DNA of 64,000 nt. Source: Providencia rettgeri. GTDB taxonomy: Bacteria > Pseudomonadota > Gammaproteobacteria > Enterobacterales > Enterobacteriaceae. Of this stretch, positions 38,306 to 49,108 are shown piece after piece (the first letter of the stretch is position 1; each line of letters starts with the position of its first letter). The notes under the pieces are model-generated. The model saw only the letters and a list, made by a program, of their open reading frames with translations. It was not told the DNA's origin and searched no databases. The stretch spans positions 1,766,501 through 1,830,500 of the forward strand of contig UGTZ01000001.1 in assembly GCA_900455085.1 (NCBI GenBank). Reading direction: 5' to 3'. The position numbers and the translations under genes are program-made.

Positions 38306-39281
38306 TTATTTGGCTAAACCGAAGGCACGGGCTTGTTCACGGTATTGCTCGATTTCTTTTTTGACATAACTATCGAGTTCTTGCCCGGTTAAGTTGTATT
38401 CAAATAAGCCGCGGAGTTCGCGTTGTTTTTTGAATTCGTCGGTTTGTTGCAGTTTTTGGAAGGCTTCAACCCATTGGTTATAATCGGCATCAGACACTTT
38501 GGGGCCCATATAGAAGCCGCGGATGATTGGCCAGACAATGTCATAGCCTTGTTCTTTGGCTGTTGGGATGTCAGATAAACCATCTTCAAGGCGTTTATCT
38601 GAGTAGACAGCAAGGATACGAATTTTACCTTCATTGATATATGGCGTCATTTCGCTGATATCCCCTGAAAGGACTTGAATATGGTTGCCCAGTAGTGCCG
38701 TTAAGGTTTCACCGCCCCCTTCAAAAGCTACGTAACGCATTTTGCGAGGGTCAATATCAATGGCTTTGGCTAACAAGGCCGTTTTCATCCAATCTTGGCT
38801 ACCAATCGACCCTCCAGCACCAAAGACGATGCTGTTCGGATCCTTTTTGAAGGTATCCATTAAATCTTTCAGAGTCTTATAAGGTGAATCTGCACGCACG
38901 GCAATCATACCGTAATCGCTTCCTACACTAGCCAGCCAACGCACATCGTTTTCGTTATAGCGACCAAACTTACCTTGAGCAAGATTGAGTAAAGAACCGC
39001 CGGAGAAAGCAACAATGGTGCCGGGTTCAGCAGGGCGTTGAGCGACTATGGCGTTATAAGCGACCGCGCCAATACCGCCAGGCATGTAGGTCACTCGCAT
39101 TGGTTTTTCGATTTCTTTGGTTTCTAATAGGGAAACTTGGACTAATTTACAGGTTAAATCAAAACCACCGCCGGGTTTGGCGGGGGCAATACATTCTGTT
39201 CGTTCAGGTAGGGCATTTGCTTGGTTGATGCCAACTAAAAAATATTGCTGTTGCTAAGGCCTTCTGTGTGAATTTTTTCAT
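38306..39281 (-). CDS. tctC: TctC, periplasmic tricarboxylate-binding receptor (one frameshift as read)
   Basis: Bug-family solute receptor that delivers tricarboxylates to TctAB. ATG at 39281 (AAGGAAAAAG RBS) starts a signal peptide MKKFTQKALATAIF that loses frame at the six-A run 39237-39242. With one base fewer it reads FLVGINQANALPERTECIAP and gives 324 residues, the Salmonella TctC length. The mature part has the family blocks AKPGGGFDLTCKL, MRVTYMPGGIGAVAYN and SIGSQDWMKTALLAK. Confidence 0.92.
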
Positions 39282-39590
39282 TCTTTTTCCTTACTAAGAC
39301 AATAATTAGAGGTATATATTGTTTACTTCTTGTTGTGTTGGTATGGCATCATTGACCGACGAAGCTTTCATTTACCTTTCATTAACAAATATTATTATTT
39401 TTATGTGATATATATCAGATTGTTTTGTATTTTTGCTTTTTGTTATGTTAACTTAATGTTAAATTAATCACGTTAATAGTGTTTATTAACAATAGTTGTG
39501 ATGGACACAGTAAATATGCGCACATTTGCTTTCCATTCATTCAATGGAATGCCAACGTATACTGATAAATAATTATAATGAGTATGCGGA
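39282..39590. other. Divergent tctC-tctD regulatory region
   Basis: AT-rich region between the transporter (minus) and its regulators (plus). It holds the CRP-like site described separately and repeated TTAA-rich words (for example GTTAACTTAATGTTAAATTAA near 39445), possible TctD sites. No gene. Confidence 0.45.
39402..39421. promoter_or_regulatory. Putative CRP site in the tct control region
   Basis: TATGTGATATATATCAGATT has TGTGA, 6 bases, TCAGA: nine of ten key positions of the CRP consensus TGTGA-N6-TCACA. It would make citrate uptake cAMP-dependent. Confidence 0.5.
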
Positions 39591-40259
39591 ATGAGAATTT
39601 TATTGGTTGAAGATCATGACGAATTGTCATTATGGTTACAGAAGGCTTTGTCGTCATCTGGGTTTGCAGTTGATGTTGCTAGTGATGGCGCGATAGCAGA
39701 CCAGCTATTACAAACTGAGCACTATGAATTAGTCGTGTTAGATGTATCACTTCCGAGAATGAGTGGGCTTGAGGTATTAGCGCAAATGCGCAAACGTCAT
39801 CAAGAAACCCCAGTCTTGTTATTAACGGCGAATTCAGACGTGGCCGACCGAGTTCAAGGGCTAAATGCAGGGGCTGATGACTACCTGACTAAACCTTTTG
39901 ATATTGAGGAATTAGAAGCACGTCTTCGCGCTTTATTGCGACGTAGTCAAGGGCAAGTGAATGAATCACAACAGTTTGGTTTGCTTAGTTACCATGAGGA
40001 CGGTTATTTCCTATTAGGACAAGAACCACTTGGCTTGACGCCAAGAGAATATGCGGTGTTAAACACCTTATTTCATCGACGAGGGCGCCCTGTTTCTAAA
40101 ATGCAATTATTTGAACAGGTGTTTTCGTTGTCAGATGAAGCCAATTTACAAAGTATTGAGTTATATGTTCACCGTGTTAGAAAAAAACTTGCCGGTTCGG
40201 ATGTTAACATCAGTACCTTACGCGGATTGGGATACCGATTAGAGCAGTGTAGTGTATGA
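39591..40259 (+). CDS. tctD: TctD, response regulator of tricarboxylate transport
   Basis: 222 residues. Receiver domain with acidic pocket (VEDHDE), phospho-Asp in LVVLDVSLPRMSG and Lys in DYLTKPFD; OmpR-type winged helix with LTPREYAVLNTLFHRRG and VHRVRKKLAGSDVNISTLRG. By context and resemblance to Salmonella TctD it activates tctCBA. The stop overlaps tctE (ATGA). Confidence 0.93.
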   Translation: MRILLVEDHDELSLWLQKALSSSGFAVDVASDGAIADQLLQTEHYELVVLDVSLPRMSGLEVLAQMRKRHQETPVLLLTANSDVADRVQGLNAGADDYLTKPFDIEELEARLRALLRRSQGQVNESQQFGLLSYHEDGYFLLGQEPLGLTPREYAVLNTLFHRRGRPVSKMQLFEQVFSLSDEANLQSIELYVHRVRKKLAGSDVNISTLRGLGYRLEQCSV

Positions 40260-41686
40260 AATTAGTCTCTCATCCACGCTCTCTCTTTCATCAGTTGCTG
40301 CTCTTTTTCGGTATCCCCCTCATTTTATTGGGGAGTTTTTCGGTGTATACGCACTACTACAGTGCAAAAAATGCCGCAAACTTAGCCTATGACCGCACAT
40401 TATTAGCTTCAGCTCGAACCGTCGCGGAGCGTTTGCAAGTGGTCGATGGGCACCTCTCAGTCAGTGTGCCTTATGTCGTGCTTGATAGCTTCGAGCTGAA
40501 TAATAATGACCGAATTTTTTATCAAGTTATTTCCCCGGACGGTGAAACTATTTCTGGTTATGATGACTTACCGCCGATCCCCCCGTATTGGATGCGCTCA
40601 CAGCATTATACTGCGTTAGTTTATTTTTATGATGCGCAGTACAAAGGCTTGCCTATCCGTATTGCTGCATTTTATCAACCCATTAATGAAGGCGGTATCA
40701 CTGGGATGGTTGAAATCCGTGTGGCGGAAACGGTCTATTCGCGACAAGATCTCGCTAATCAATTATTAATTTCTGCCCTGATGAGCCAAGGTACTGTGGT
40801 GTTTTTAACTTTGGTACTTGCCTATATTTTACTTAGTAAGTTATTGGCACCGCTAAAAAAATTGTCCCATTTAATGTTAAGCCGTTCCGCTAATGATTTA
40901 ACCCCTTTGCCTGATTTACTGCCGTGGTCTGATTTATCACCATTAATTGATGCATTAAACCGCTATATTTCCCGCCTAAAGCGGATGGTTCGACGGCAAG
41001 AACGCTTTAGTGCGGATGCCTCTCATCAGCTTAAAACACCGCTAACTGTCCTCAAAACACAGGTTTCTGTTGCAATTAATAGTCCGGATGAAATCCAACG
41101 GCAACAGAGTTTACAAGCCATCGATAAAACTCTTGATAACACGATCAATTTGACGGATAGGCTTTTGCAGTTATCACGTTTAAAAGCCCATGAAAAAGAA
41201 GCCATTACACAGTATCGTGCTATCAATTTGGTGGATATTGTTCACCAAGCCTGTTTCACTCGATTACCCCAAGCAGAAAGTCAACATATTGATTTAGGTT
41301 ATGAAGGTGCGGAAACGGCATGGATAAAAGGCGAGCCTATTTTATTAGCAGAGATGTGTGCAAATTTAATTGATAATGCTATTAAATATACCCCTGCAAA
41401 TGGGGTGGTGACCGTTCGTGTGGTCAGCAGTGATGACCATCTTCATTGGGTTTTGGAGGTAGAAGATTCAGGTCCTGGGATCCCAGACGCTAAAATTAGC
41501 CGTTCTATGGAGGCCTTTACTCGATTAAATAACGCGTTAGGAAAGGAAGGTGCAGGGCTAGGCCTCGCTTTAGTGAAAGATATTGCCAGCTATCATGGTT
41601 CTGAACCACAGTTATTAAAAAGTGAGTTACTTAATGGATTGTTGGTTAGAATTGCATTTAAAGCAAGCCAAGCACCATTGTTATAG
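40256..41686 (+). CDS. tctE: TctE, sensor histidine kinase
   Basis: 476 residues. Membrane helix near the N-terminus (LLLFFGIPLILLGSF), periplasmic 2CSK-type sensor of about 130 residues, second helix (ISALMSQGTVVFLTLVLAYILL), then HisKA with the H box FSADASHQLKTPLTV, N box NLIDNAIKYTPANG and G boxes DSGPGIPDAK and GAGLGLALV. Partner of TctD, translationally coupled. Senses tricarboxylates by analogy. Confidence 0.93.
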   Translation: MKLVSHPRSLFHQLLLFFGIPLILLGSFSVYTHYYSAKNAANLAYDRTLLASARTVAERLQVVDGHLSVSVPYVVLDSFELNNNDRIFYQVISPDGETISGYDDLPPIPPYWMRSQHYTALVYFYDAQYKGLPIRIAAFYQPINEGGITGMVEIRVAETVYSRQDLANQLLISALMSQGTVVFLTLVLAYILLSKLLAPLKKLSHLMLSRSANDLTPLPDLLPWSDLSPLIDALNRYISRLKRMVRRQERFSADASHQLKTPLTVLKTQVSVAINSPDEIQRQQSLQAIDKTLDNTINLTDRLLQLSRLKAHEKEAITQYRAINLVDIVHQACFTRLPQAESQHIDLGYEGAETAWIKGEPILLAEMCANLIDNAIKYTPANGVVTVRVVSSDDHLHWVLEVEDSGPGIPDAKISRSMEAFTRLNNALGKEGAGLGLALVKDIASYHGSEPQLLKSELLNGLLVRIAFKASQAPLL

Positions 41687-41755
41687 AAATCACCTATTAA
41701 TAGGTTAATAAGTGACTTCTATAGAAAAATTTCAAGTAATAGATATTAACGCTGT

Positions 41756-43839
41756 TTATTCACGTAACATAGTGAAGATGGTGGCTGGATTGTTATGTGA
41801 TGGTTGGTAGTTTATCTCATTCGCCATCGTGTCTTGCTGAAATTCTGCCATGATAGACGATAATAATGACGCGAGATCTTTATCATTTTCATCTATATTA
41901 ATAAAATCTGCATTTGTTTTAGCTAATTTTTCGCCAATCATCTTTTCGATCGATATGATTTTTGTTTTTTTATTGCTGATTTCTGTCAGCAAGGGAGTAA
42001 TATCTGAAAAAATGGAATTGGTGCCTTTATTTTCTGAATGTTCATTAATATACAGAGAGATATCTGTTTTCACGTTGGATATTTGTTTTTCTACTGAATA
42101 TAGATTATTAATATATTCTGGTAGTTCAGTCAATTTCTGCAATTTATATGTTTTCAACTAATTGTTCTTTTAGCTCAATTAAGCGTAATACAGTATGCAT
42201 TCTATTTTGAATTGATTTAATGTATGCCTCTTCACTGATAGGGGAGGCTGTTGATTTAGGCGGTACCTGCATGTGAATATTAGAAATTGACCTACGGATT
42301 TCATTTTTCAGTAGTTTTTTCTCTACAGCTAACATATATATATTGGAGTTTATTTCATCTAAACCATTGTAGGTAGCGTTCATTGCATGTGAGGAGGAAG
42401 ATAACTGCAGAGTATTTTTTAATTCTAAATTAACAAATTTCAGTAATATCTTTGTTTTGATTAACTCATCAGAAAACTGAGTTGTTAATTCATCAAGGTT
42501 CTTCTGGATATTATTCTTATTTGTAAGCGTTGTGTTCTCAAGGATATAATTAGATAACTCTTCTTCCATGGCAGAAATATCATTTTTTAATTGAATAATT
42601 TTAGTCAAGTAGCTAGATTGTCCTGAATATAATTTTTCTTCATTTTTTAGTTCTATTTTTATCTGTTGGTAAATGAGATTGAATAATTTATCGAATCTAC
42701 TTTCAATATTTTGTAGGTAGTTAACTCTATCTTTTGAGGTGAATGGGAATGTTATTTCAGAGGGTAATGTTTGATTTTTAAATTTTGATTTAGATTGGGA
42801 TATTAATGCGTTTAATTTATGGTGTGAGTTTGATAATTCATTGATTATGATAAATTCTTTGCTGTCTTTTTCTATCGCAAGGTTATTGGTGTCAATCACT
42901 TTATGTTGGTCGAAATGCTTTTGAACATCCTCTAAATATTCTAGATTTTCAGTTTTTTTTATGTATGAATTTAAATGTTCCACTTTCAAGCTATATTTTT
43001 TAAACTCTAAGAGACATTTTGTTATATTGCTAGTGGTATTTTCGTCATTATGTAAATTTAATACATCGTTATTAAGGTTGTTTAGTAATGTATCGACCTC
43101 ATTCTTTTTTTTCTTTATTTTATTATTCAACAAGTTTATTGCTATTTCAGTATGATATGTTTCTTCTATCACAAGTAATCTGTTTCTTACCGTAGAAAAT
43201 GTGTCATTTACATACTGTTTGGATAAATGATAGCTGTCGTTTAAATTGGCGTTAAATTTCTTTAATTCATCACCTATAGCGTCTTGAGTAATAATATCTT
43301 GATAAGACGTTATTTTTTTGGGGGCAAAAAATTGATTGGTATTATTTTTTAACTCTGATAACTCTGATAACTCTGATAACTCTGATAACTCTGATAACTC
43401 TGTGTTATATTGGCTAATTAAATTTAGAATGGCTCTTTCATCAATCAATGGAAATTGCTGAGTTATATCATCCATCGGTATTTTTCTGTTTTTATTATGT
43501 AATTCTTGTAACTTATTGATGTTTTTTTCTTGTTTATCAATTTGGTCGATAAGCTCGAGTTCTATAGCTTGAAGCCTATTCCATTCGGGACCAAAAAATT
43601 TAACATTATTTTTTAGCATCCCAATTTTACTAAATAGCGTATTAATAAGATGATTATTTTCCTCTAGATTTTTTTTTACATTATAGATTGTTTTTTCTAA
43701 AAAAAGTGTACTGATAGAGGGTTTATTACTAATAGATAGAGTTTTAGAATAATTAGTTCTATTGCTCAAATTGAACTCATTTATATCAGATTGTGACTTT
43801 GTTTTTTTTGCTAAAGGTGAAATTTTGTTTTGAACTCAT
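41756..43839 (-). CDS. Large AT-rich coiled-coil protein of unknown function (probable single gene in three frames)
   Basis: ATG at 43839 with GGAG upstream reads MSSKQNFTFSKK and loses frame at the eight-T run 43802-43809; one base fewer continues as TKSQSDINEFNLSNRTNYSK into a 541-codon frame. That ends at 42144, at the four-T run 42151-42154; again one base fewer joins it (EQLVETYKLQKLTELPEY) to the last 133 codons, ending at 41756. The product would be about 693 residues: a polar Ser/Asn/Thr-rich N-terminus, then nearly continuous heptad-like helices, no signal peptide, no membrane segment. A Ser-Glu-Leu tandem tract lies near residue 150. The last part has only a TTG start without RBS if separate. 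No family recognised. Composition points to horizontal origin. Confidence 0.6.
43351..43402 (-). repeat. 9-bp in-frame tandem repeat (Ser-Glu-Leu units)
   Basis: AACTCTGAT repeated five times plus a partial sixth, with no sequence differences. It encodes (SEL)n inside the coiled-coil gene. The unit is a multiple of 3, so slippage would change protein length without a frameshift. Confidence 0.92.
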
Positions 43840-44051
43840 AGTAAACACTCCATGTTAATGATTATTGAAATATGCCTGTGAATAGGCTTAATAAAATATA
43901 ATCTAATATAAGGAGGTGGACTAATTTTTATTTAGTATGAAAATGCTATTAATATAATTAAAATTATTAGCTAATAATTTTTTAGTTATACCATAAGTGA
44001 GGTCTATGATATATTTTTTATCGGTCAAGAAAATGATTGTTGTAGAGAGAT

Positions 44052-44079
44052 GAAAGCGCCAAAGGAAATTAGCGCCTTC
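44052..44079 (-). terminator. Weak hairpin after the SEL1 gene
   Basis: GAAGGCGC / GCGCTTTC (one G-U pair) right after the stop; no T tract. It may partly end transcription before the coiled-coil gene. Confidence 0.4.
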
Positions 44080-44088
44080 ATAATTCAA

Positions 44089-47000
44089 TTATTTATTAAT
44101 TAGACTGAAATCCCACTCTTTGAGAGCTTTCATGGAATCCTTATCTTGGTACTTAGCACCCAGTTCAAGGTAGTCATGGGCTTTTTGGATATCTTCCTTG
44201 GTTTTGTTACCTACCCAGCCGTTATAGTACATATAAGCCAGCTTATATTTTGCCATAGCGTGGTGGCTACCTTGTTCAAGGTCTGTCATATCGTAATATT
44301 TTGCTGCGCGGACATAGTTTTTTGGCATGCCTTGGCCAAAGTAGAGCATATCCCCAGCCAAATGCGCAGTATTACTGTCATTTTGTTGCGCGCCTAAATC
44401 AAAATAATAAAGCGCTTTCGGGAAGTCTTTTTCAATGCCACGTTCATTATCTTTACGGTAAAGATTGCCTAAAATATTATAGGCGCGAGGGTAGCCATTT
44501 TTTCCTGCTAATTCATAGTAGTAGATCATCTTTTGTGTATCTTCGGGGACACGTTCTCCACGTGCGTAGGCGATACCTAATGAAAAGGCTGACATTTTGT
44601 CTCCTGCCTCAGCTTCGACTCGCTGTTTTTCAATTTGCTCGGCAAAACGGCCATATTTCTCGTAGGCTTTTTCATCGGCAACTTGTTTTTCAATCTCTTG
44701 TTTATCTTGAGCTGAAAGTTTATCCATTAGCTCAATAGAACTTGGTTTTTTATCAAGTTGCAATGCGTAGTAATAGGCTTGTTTGGCATCACCTTTTTCT
44801 ACATATGCTTCATAAATTGCGTCAAGTGCATATGTTGGGTGGTAATATAACGAAATTTTATACCATTCGATGGCTTTGTCGATATTGTTATCAACATTAC
44901 AATCACCTTTTAAATAGGTGGTTCCCATCTCTTCAGAAAGACTTTCTGGGTAATGAATATAGTGTTTGTCGGTATTTTTCTGGAAATTGCTTTTTTCAAT
45001 CCACTCCTTCAAATATCGGCTTGCTTTATCCATATCTACATTATCGCTATTGCTACAATATTTACCGGGTAATAGATCTGATAGAGCTTTTTGGTTGCGG
45101 CTAAATCGCCCTTATCATAAGCCTGTTGTAGATAAGTTAAGGCTCGAGTGTTATCACTATTGGCATAATAGTGATACAAGTTCACTAGTGCTCCGGTACG
45201 ATGGTTTTCTTCACTGAGTAGCAACGCTAAATATTTTTGTTCATCTTTGGGGCGGTTGAGCTTCCTTTTTTCATCTTTAATCCCATCTCGATACAAATCC
45301 ACCAGCGCATTGAAGGCGTTATTAGAAAGTTTCTCATCGGTTGATTTCATACCTTCTTGTAGATATTGAATGGCTAAATCATATTCAGGAGAGCCAGAAA
45401 CAATTTCGCTATCATATAAATAAGTTTGGGCTAATTGAACTTTAGAAAATAGGTCACCTTTCGCTGTGCCATCAGTATAATTTTGACGTTTTGCTTGGCT
45501 ATCTTCAGTCACGGAATCAAGCGGTTGATAAGCGGCTAAATTGCCAGCCTTGATACTTTTCTTATACCAATCTTGCGCCGCAAGATCTCTACCGCGTGAA
45601 CTATACCAATCCCCAAGTTTAATATAAGCGGCTGTATCGCCTTTTTGGGCAGGAACAACGAGGGTTTCATAGACTTCAATATAATCATCAACCCGTTTGG
45701 GATTAGAATGTTTGCGTAAATAAATGATGGCTTCATCCCAATCAGGTGCCATTAACCAAGCGTTTTTTTCGTCATTTAGCATGCCCATATAGCGCATCTC
45801 ACTATAGAGTGCGATGGCATAGTCATTCCCTTCATCACTCGCTTGTTTTAGGTATTCAGCCGCTTCAAAACGATCTTCTTTGACACCTTGGCCATAGAAA
45901 TAAGCTCGACCTACTTTGTATTTTGCCGAAGGGCTGTCATTGAGCGTTTTCATGCCAATTTCATAGTCATCCATGTACTTGATGAATTCATTGCCCCAAC
46001 TTCCTGATTTAAGGTAATACTCACGTGCTTTTTGTCGATTAGGCTCAACAAGCTGACTACCTTTTAAATACTGGTGTGCCAGCTTACGGGTATAGTCTTT
46101 GCTGCCAAGGGCGGCTAATTGGTCGTAATAACCTAATATTTTCGCTTTATTGGCATCAAGATATTGATCTTGTTGGTAATAATCAATGAGCTCTTCAAGT
46201 GCGCTTTCTTGATTGAATTTTGCACTTTTCTCTAAATATTCAAGCCATTTTTTCTGATCGACTTTCTGTCCATAATTACCATATTTATATGCATTGGCCA
46301 GTGTGCGTAACGCGTCAGGGTCGTTTTGCTTTACTTTTACTTGAATATTGGCAAACGAGGCTTTAGATTTTTCAATTTCTCGTTTACGGGATTTTAAAAA
46401 GCTATAATCAGGATCAGAAATCTGGTTGTAATAGAAAAGGGCGGTATCATAATTGGCATCTTCCCCGTAGTTACCTTCTTGGTAAATTTCCCCTAACTCA
46501 TATAAGCAGCGGTTGTTTTTAAGTGCTGCACATTTTTTATATTGAGGAATTAAATCTTTTTGAGTCAGTCCAGTAATTTGTTGGAAGCGAGATTTATAAT
46601 ACGCCTTATCATTGTGATAAGTGACGCTATCAAGGTTTTGTGCGATATATAAATAAGCGGATGCACTGCCTAATTCTGCCGCCTTTAAAATATAATCGTA
46701 TATTGGTTTTATTTCAGCATCACTTAACGTGTCAACTTGAGTTAATTGAGTCAGTTTATTGATCCCGTATAAATAGGTGATATCAGCATCATGATTAATG
46801 AGTGGCTCAATTAATTTTTGTGCCTCAGCATGGTTATCATATAACGCCATTTTTACCAAAATTGCTTTTGTGTCAGCGCGATTTAAACCAGTTTTTAACA
46901 AAACATCTTGAGCGATTTGTAGCTCATGTGGGCGTAATTCAGCTTGTGCTTGAGGCGAATGGAGTACATTGACAACTAGGTTAGCAATTTTATCGGTTTC

Positions 47001-48753
47001 TGTTGGTCGGTATTTTAATAATGCAGCGGCATAATTAACTTGGCTGTTAAAATTACGTTTAATTGATTTTTCATATAAATCAAAAGCTTGTTCGCTATTT
47101 TTTTCTGCATCTTCTTTGAGTAAATAATCAGCATATAAATAAGCTAAGGAGTAATTTTCGCGTTTAATTACATCTTCTTTGAGGATATCGATAACCGTTT
47201 TTTCATCGATAAGTGCTTTAATATCATAACGATAATATAATTGAACTAATAGGCGCTCAGCGGTTGATGGATAACCATTTGCATTAAGGTTGTCGATGAG
47301 TAACTTAGCCGCTTTTTGCACATCCTGCTTAGTACCAAATGCAATAATATAATAACGTGCTAATTGCATTTGAGCATCATAAGTGGGGTCTATACGATTT
47401 GCTTTTTCTAAAGCCGCGAAGGCTTTCTCTGGTGAAAACAACGGACTGCCTTTAACACTATAAACATCACTGGCTACCACTAACGCTTCTGCGGAGTTTG
47501 GGTATTTTTCCACTAAGATAGGCGTGTATTTAGCGACAATATTACTGAGTTTTTGGGTTGGGAACTCGTAACTGGAAATCGCTCGTTGGTTGATGGTAAC
47601 GAGCGCGTCTAAATCACCGAGATCTGCTGCAGCGGTGAGATATTTTTCAGCTAAAGCGTCATCACGCTTAACGTCGCTAAATGTACTGCCTGAATAGACT
47701 TTATAAGCCTGATACATTGCGGGAGGATATTGGCCTTCGGCGGCATCAGTTAAATCCTGAATACGATCTTTGTCGGCTTGGTAATTTAAATACAAGGCTT
47801 TAGGTTGTTTGGCCTCAACAAGCGGCCGGATATAAGCCATCGCACGGTTTTTATTTCTCCGCACGCCATCGCCAGTCATATATTTTTGGTACAGAACATA
47901 GATAGCGTTCTCGTCACCACGGCTAGCACGCTCTTCTAAATTAGTGATGACTTTTTGTTTTTCTTCTTCTGTTTGTGAACCATACAATGACAAAGCCCCA
48001 GGTTCTAATTCACTTGCGTCAGAAATGTATTCTAGCGCGGAGGAAAAAGAGAGGCGTTCGTACTTTTTGGCTAGCAATGGGTTCGGTGGTACGCCGTTAC
48101 CGCCATCTTCATAAATTGATGCGAGTAACATCGCGGGTAAAGGAAAGTCGTTGCTGACAAGCGGTGTTAATATTTCAACGGCTTTTTTACTGTCATTCTC
48201 AATGTCATGAGCGATATAACCCAAGGCAAATTTGGCCAATCTTGAGCCTTGGTCAGAGGCCAACGTAAAATATTGGCGAGAGAGTTCGATATTTTGCGGA
48301 ACCTCTTCATATTTATCAGCTAGATAAATACCTCCAACCATTTCTTGTGCTTCTTTTACACCGAGATCAGCGGCTTTAGTTAAAGAGGTTAAACCGTTTT
48401 CATCAGTGGAAGTGTCTTCTATTAGGTGTTTATAACGGAAAAAACCAAGGTTATATAACGCATTTTTATTGTTAGATTCCGCCGCTTTAATTAGCCAGTT
48501 TTGAGCTGGCCACATCATCGGCTTTCGTGCCAATACCGTCTTTATACATCATCGCTAAGGCAAAAGCAGATTGTGAGTCTTTCTCTGCAGTTTTTTGGAA
48601 TTGTTCAAACGCTGCTTGAGATTCACCTTGTTGATATAAATCATAGCCTAATTGTGAGGGAGAAGATGAGTTGGTGGCATTGACGAAATAAATACCAATG
48701 GCTACAGCAATTATTATCAATACGAACAACCCAACTTTAAACGGCTTAGCCAT
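44089..48753 (-). CDS. Giant membrane-anchored SEL1-repeat protein (two frameshifts as read)
   Basis: About 1554 residues when joined. N-terminal membrane anchor (VGLFVLIIIAVAIGIYFV) followed by a long solenoid of SEL1/TPR-like repeats with units such as SAFALAMMYKDGIG, AKYKVGRAYFYGQGVKEDR, SAFSLGIAYARGERVPEDT and AKYKLAYMYYNGWVGNKTK. Topology suggests a periplasmic solenoid tethered to the inner membrane. Frames change at 48508-48509 (one base extra) and at 45067-45069 (one missing). The start at 48753 has AAGGA seven bases upstream; an ATG two codons earlier touches the RBS. SEL1 proteins scaffold envelope complexes (AlgK, PelB-like) or act in host interaction. The task of this one is unknown; no polysaccharide genes are nearby. 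Confidence 0.85.
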
Positions 48754-48759
48754 TGTCAT

Positions 48760-49108
48760 TCCTTATCATAGTGGTTACTTGCCACGATCCATTTAGATTT
48801 ATCGCGCTATAACGGCTTATTGAGTGGAGTTAATACTCCTAAAGGGGTATTTGATTTTGCTTAAGTCTAATTGGAATTCCAGAAGATTCAATCGGATTAT
48901 CCTTCATCTGAAAAACGGTAATCCGATAAATGATACCAATGATGGGCGGACTAAAGGTGAATTGAGTGATTTTAAAATATCACAAAGTATTAATAATGTT
49001 GAATATTAAAGGAAAATAAACGAAAGAATGAAGAGGATTTCAAACATAGCCCCACAAAGTGGGGCATATGAGTAACGACATTGCATTTATTGCTTTTGTA
49101 ATTCTATT
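48760..49108. other. Intergenic region, SEL1 gene to eamA
   Basis: AT-rich, contains the promoter side of the SEL1 gene and the hairpin behind the EamA gene. Only short open frames without RBS; no gene called. Confidence 0.5.
49049..49065 (-). terminator. Hairpin after the EamA exporter gene
   Basis: GCCCCAC-AAA-GTGGGGC, 7-bp perfect stem with a 3-base loop; weak T tract. Confidence 0.5.

Noticed and set aside
43902..43950. Strong plus-strand Shine-Dalgarno-like AAGGAGGTG upstream of the coiled-coil gene
   Set aside because: No open frame of useful length follows; the nearest ATG gives five codons before a stop.
48824..49009. 61-codon plus-strand frame between the SEL1 and EamA genes
   Set aside because: Poor RBS, ordinary intergenic composition, no recognisable features.
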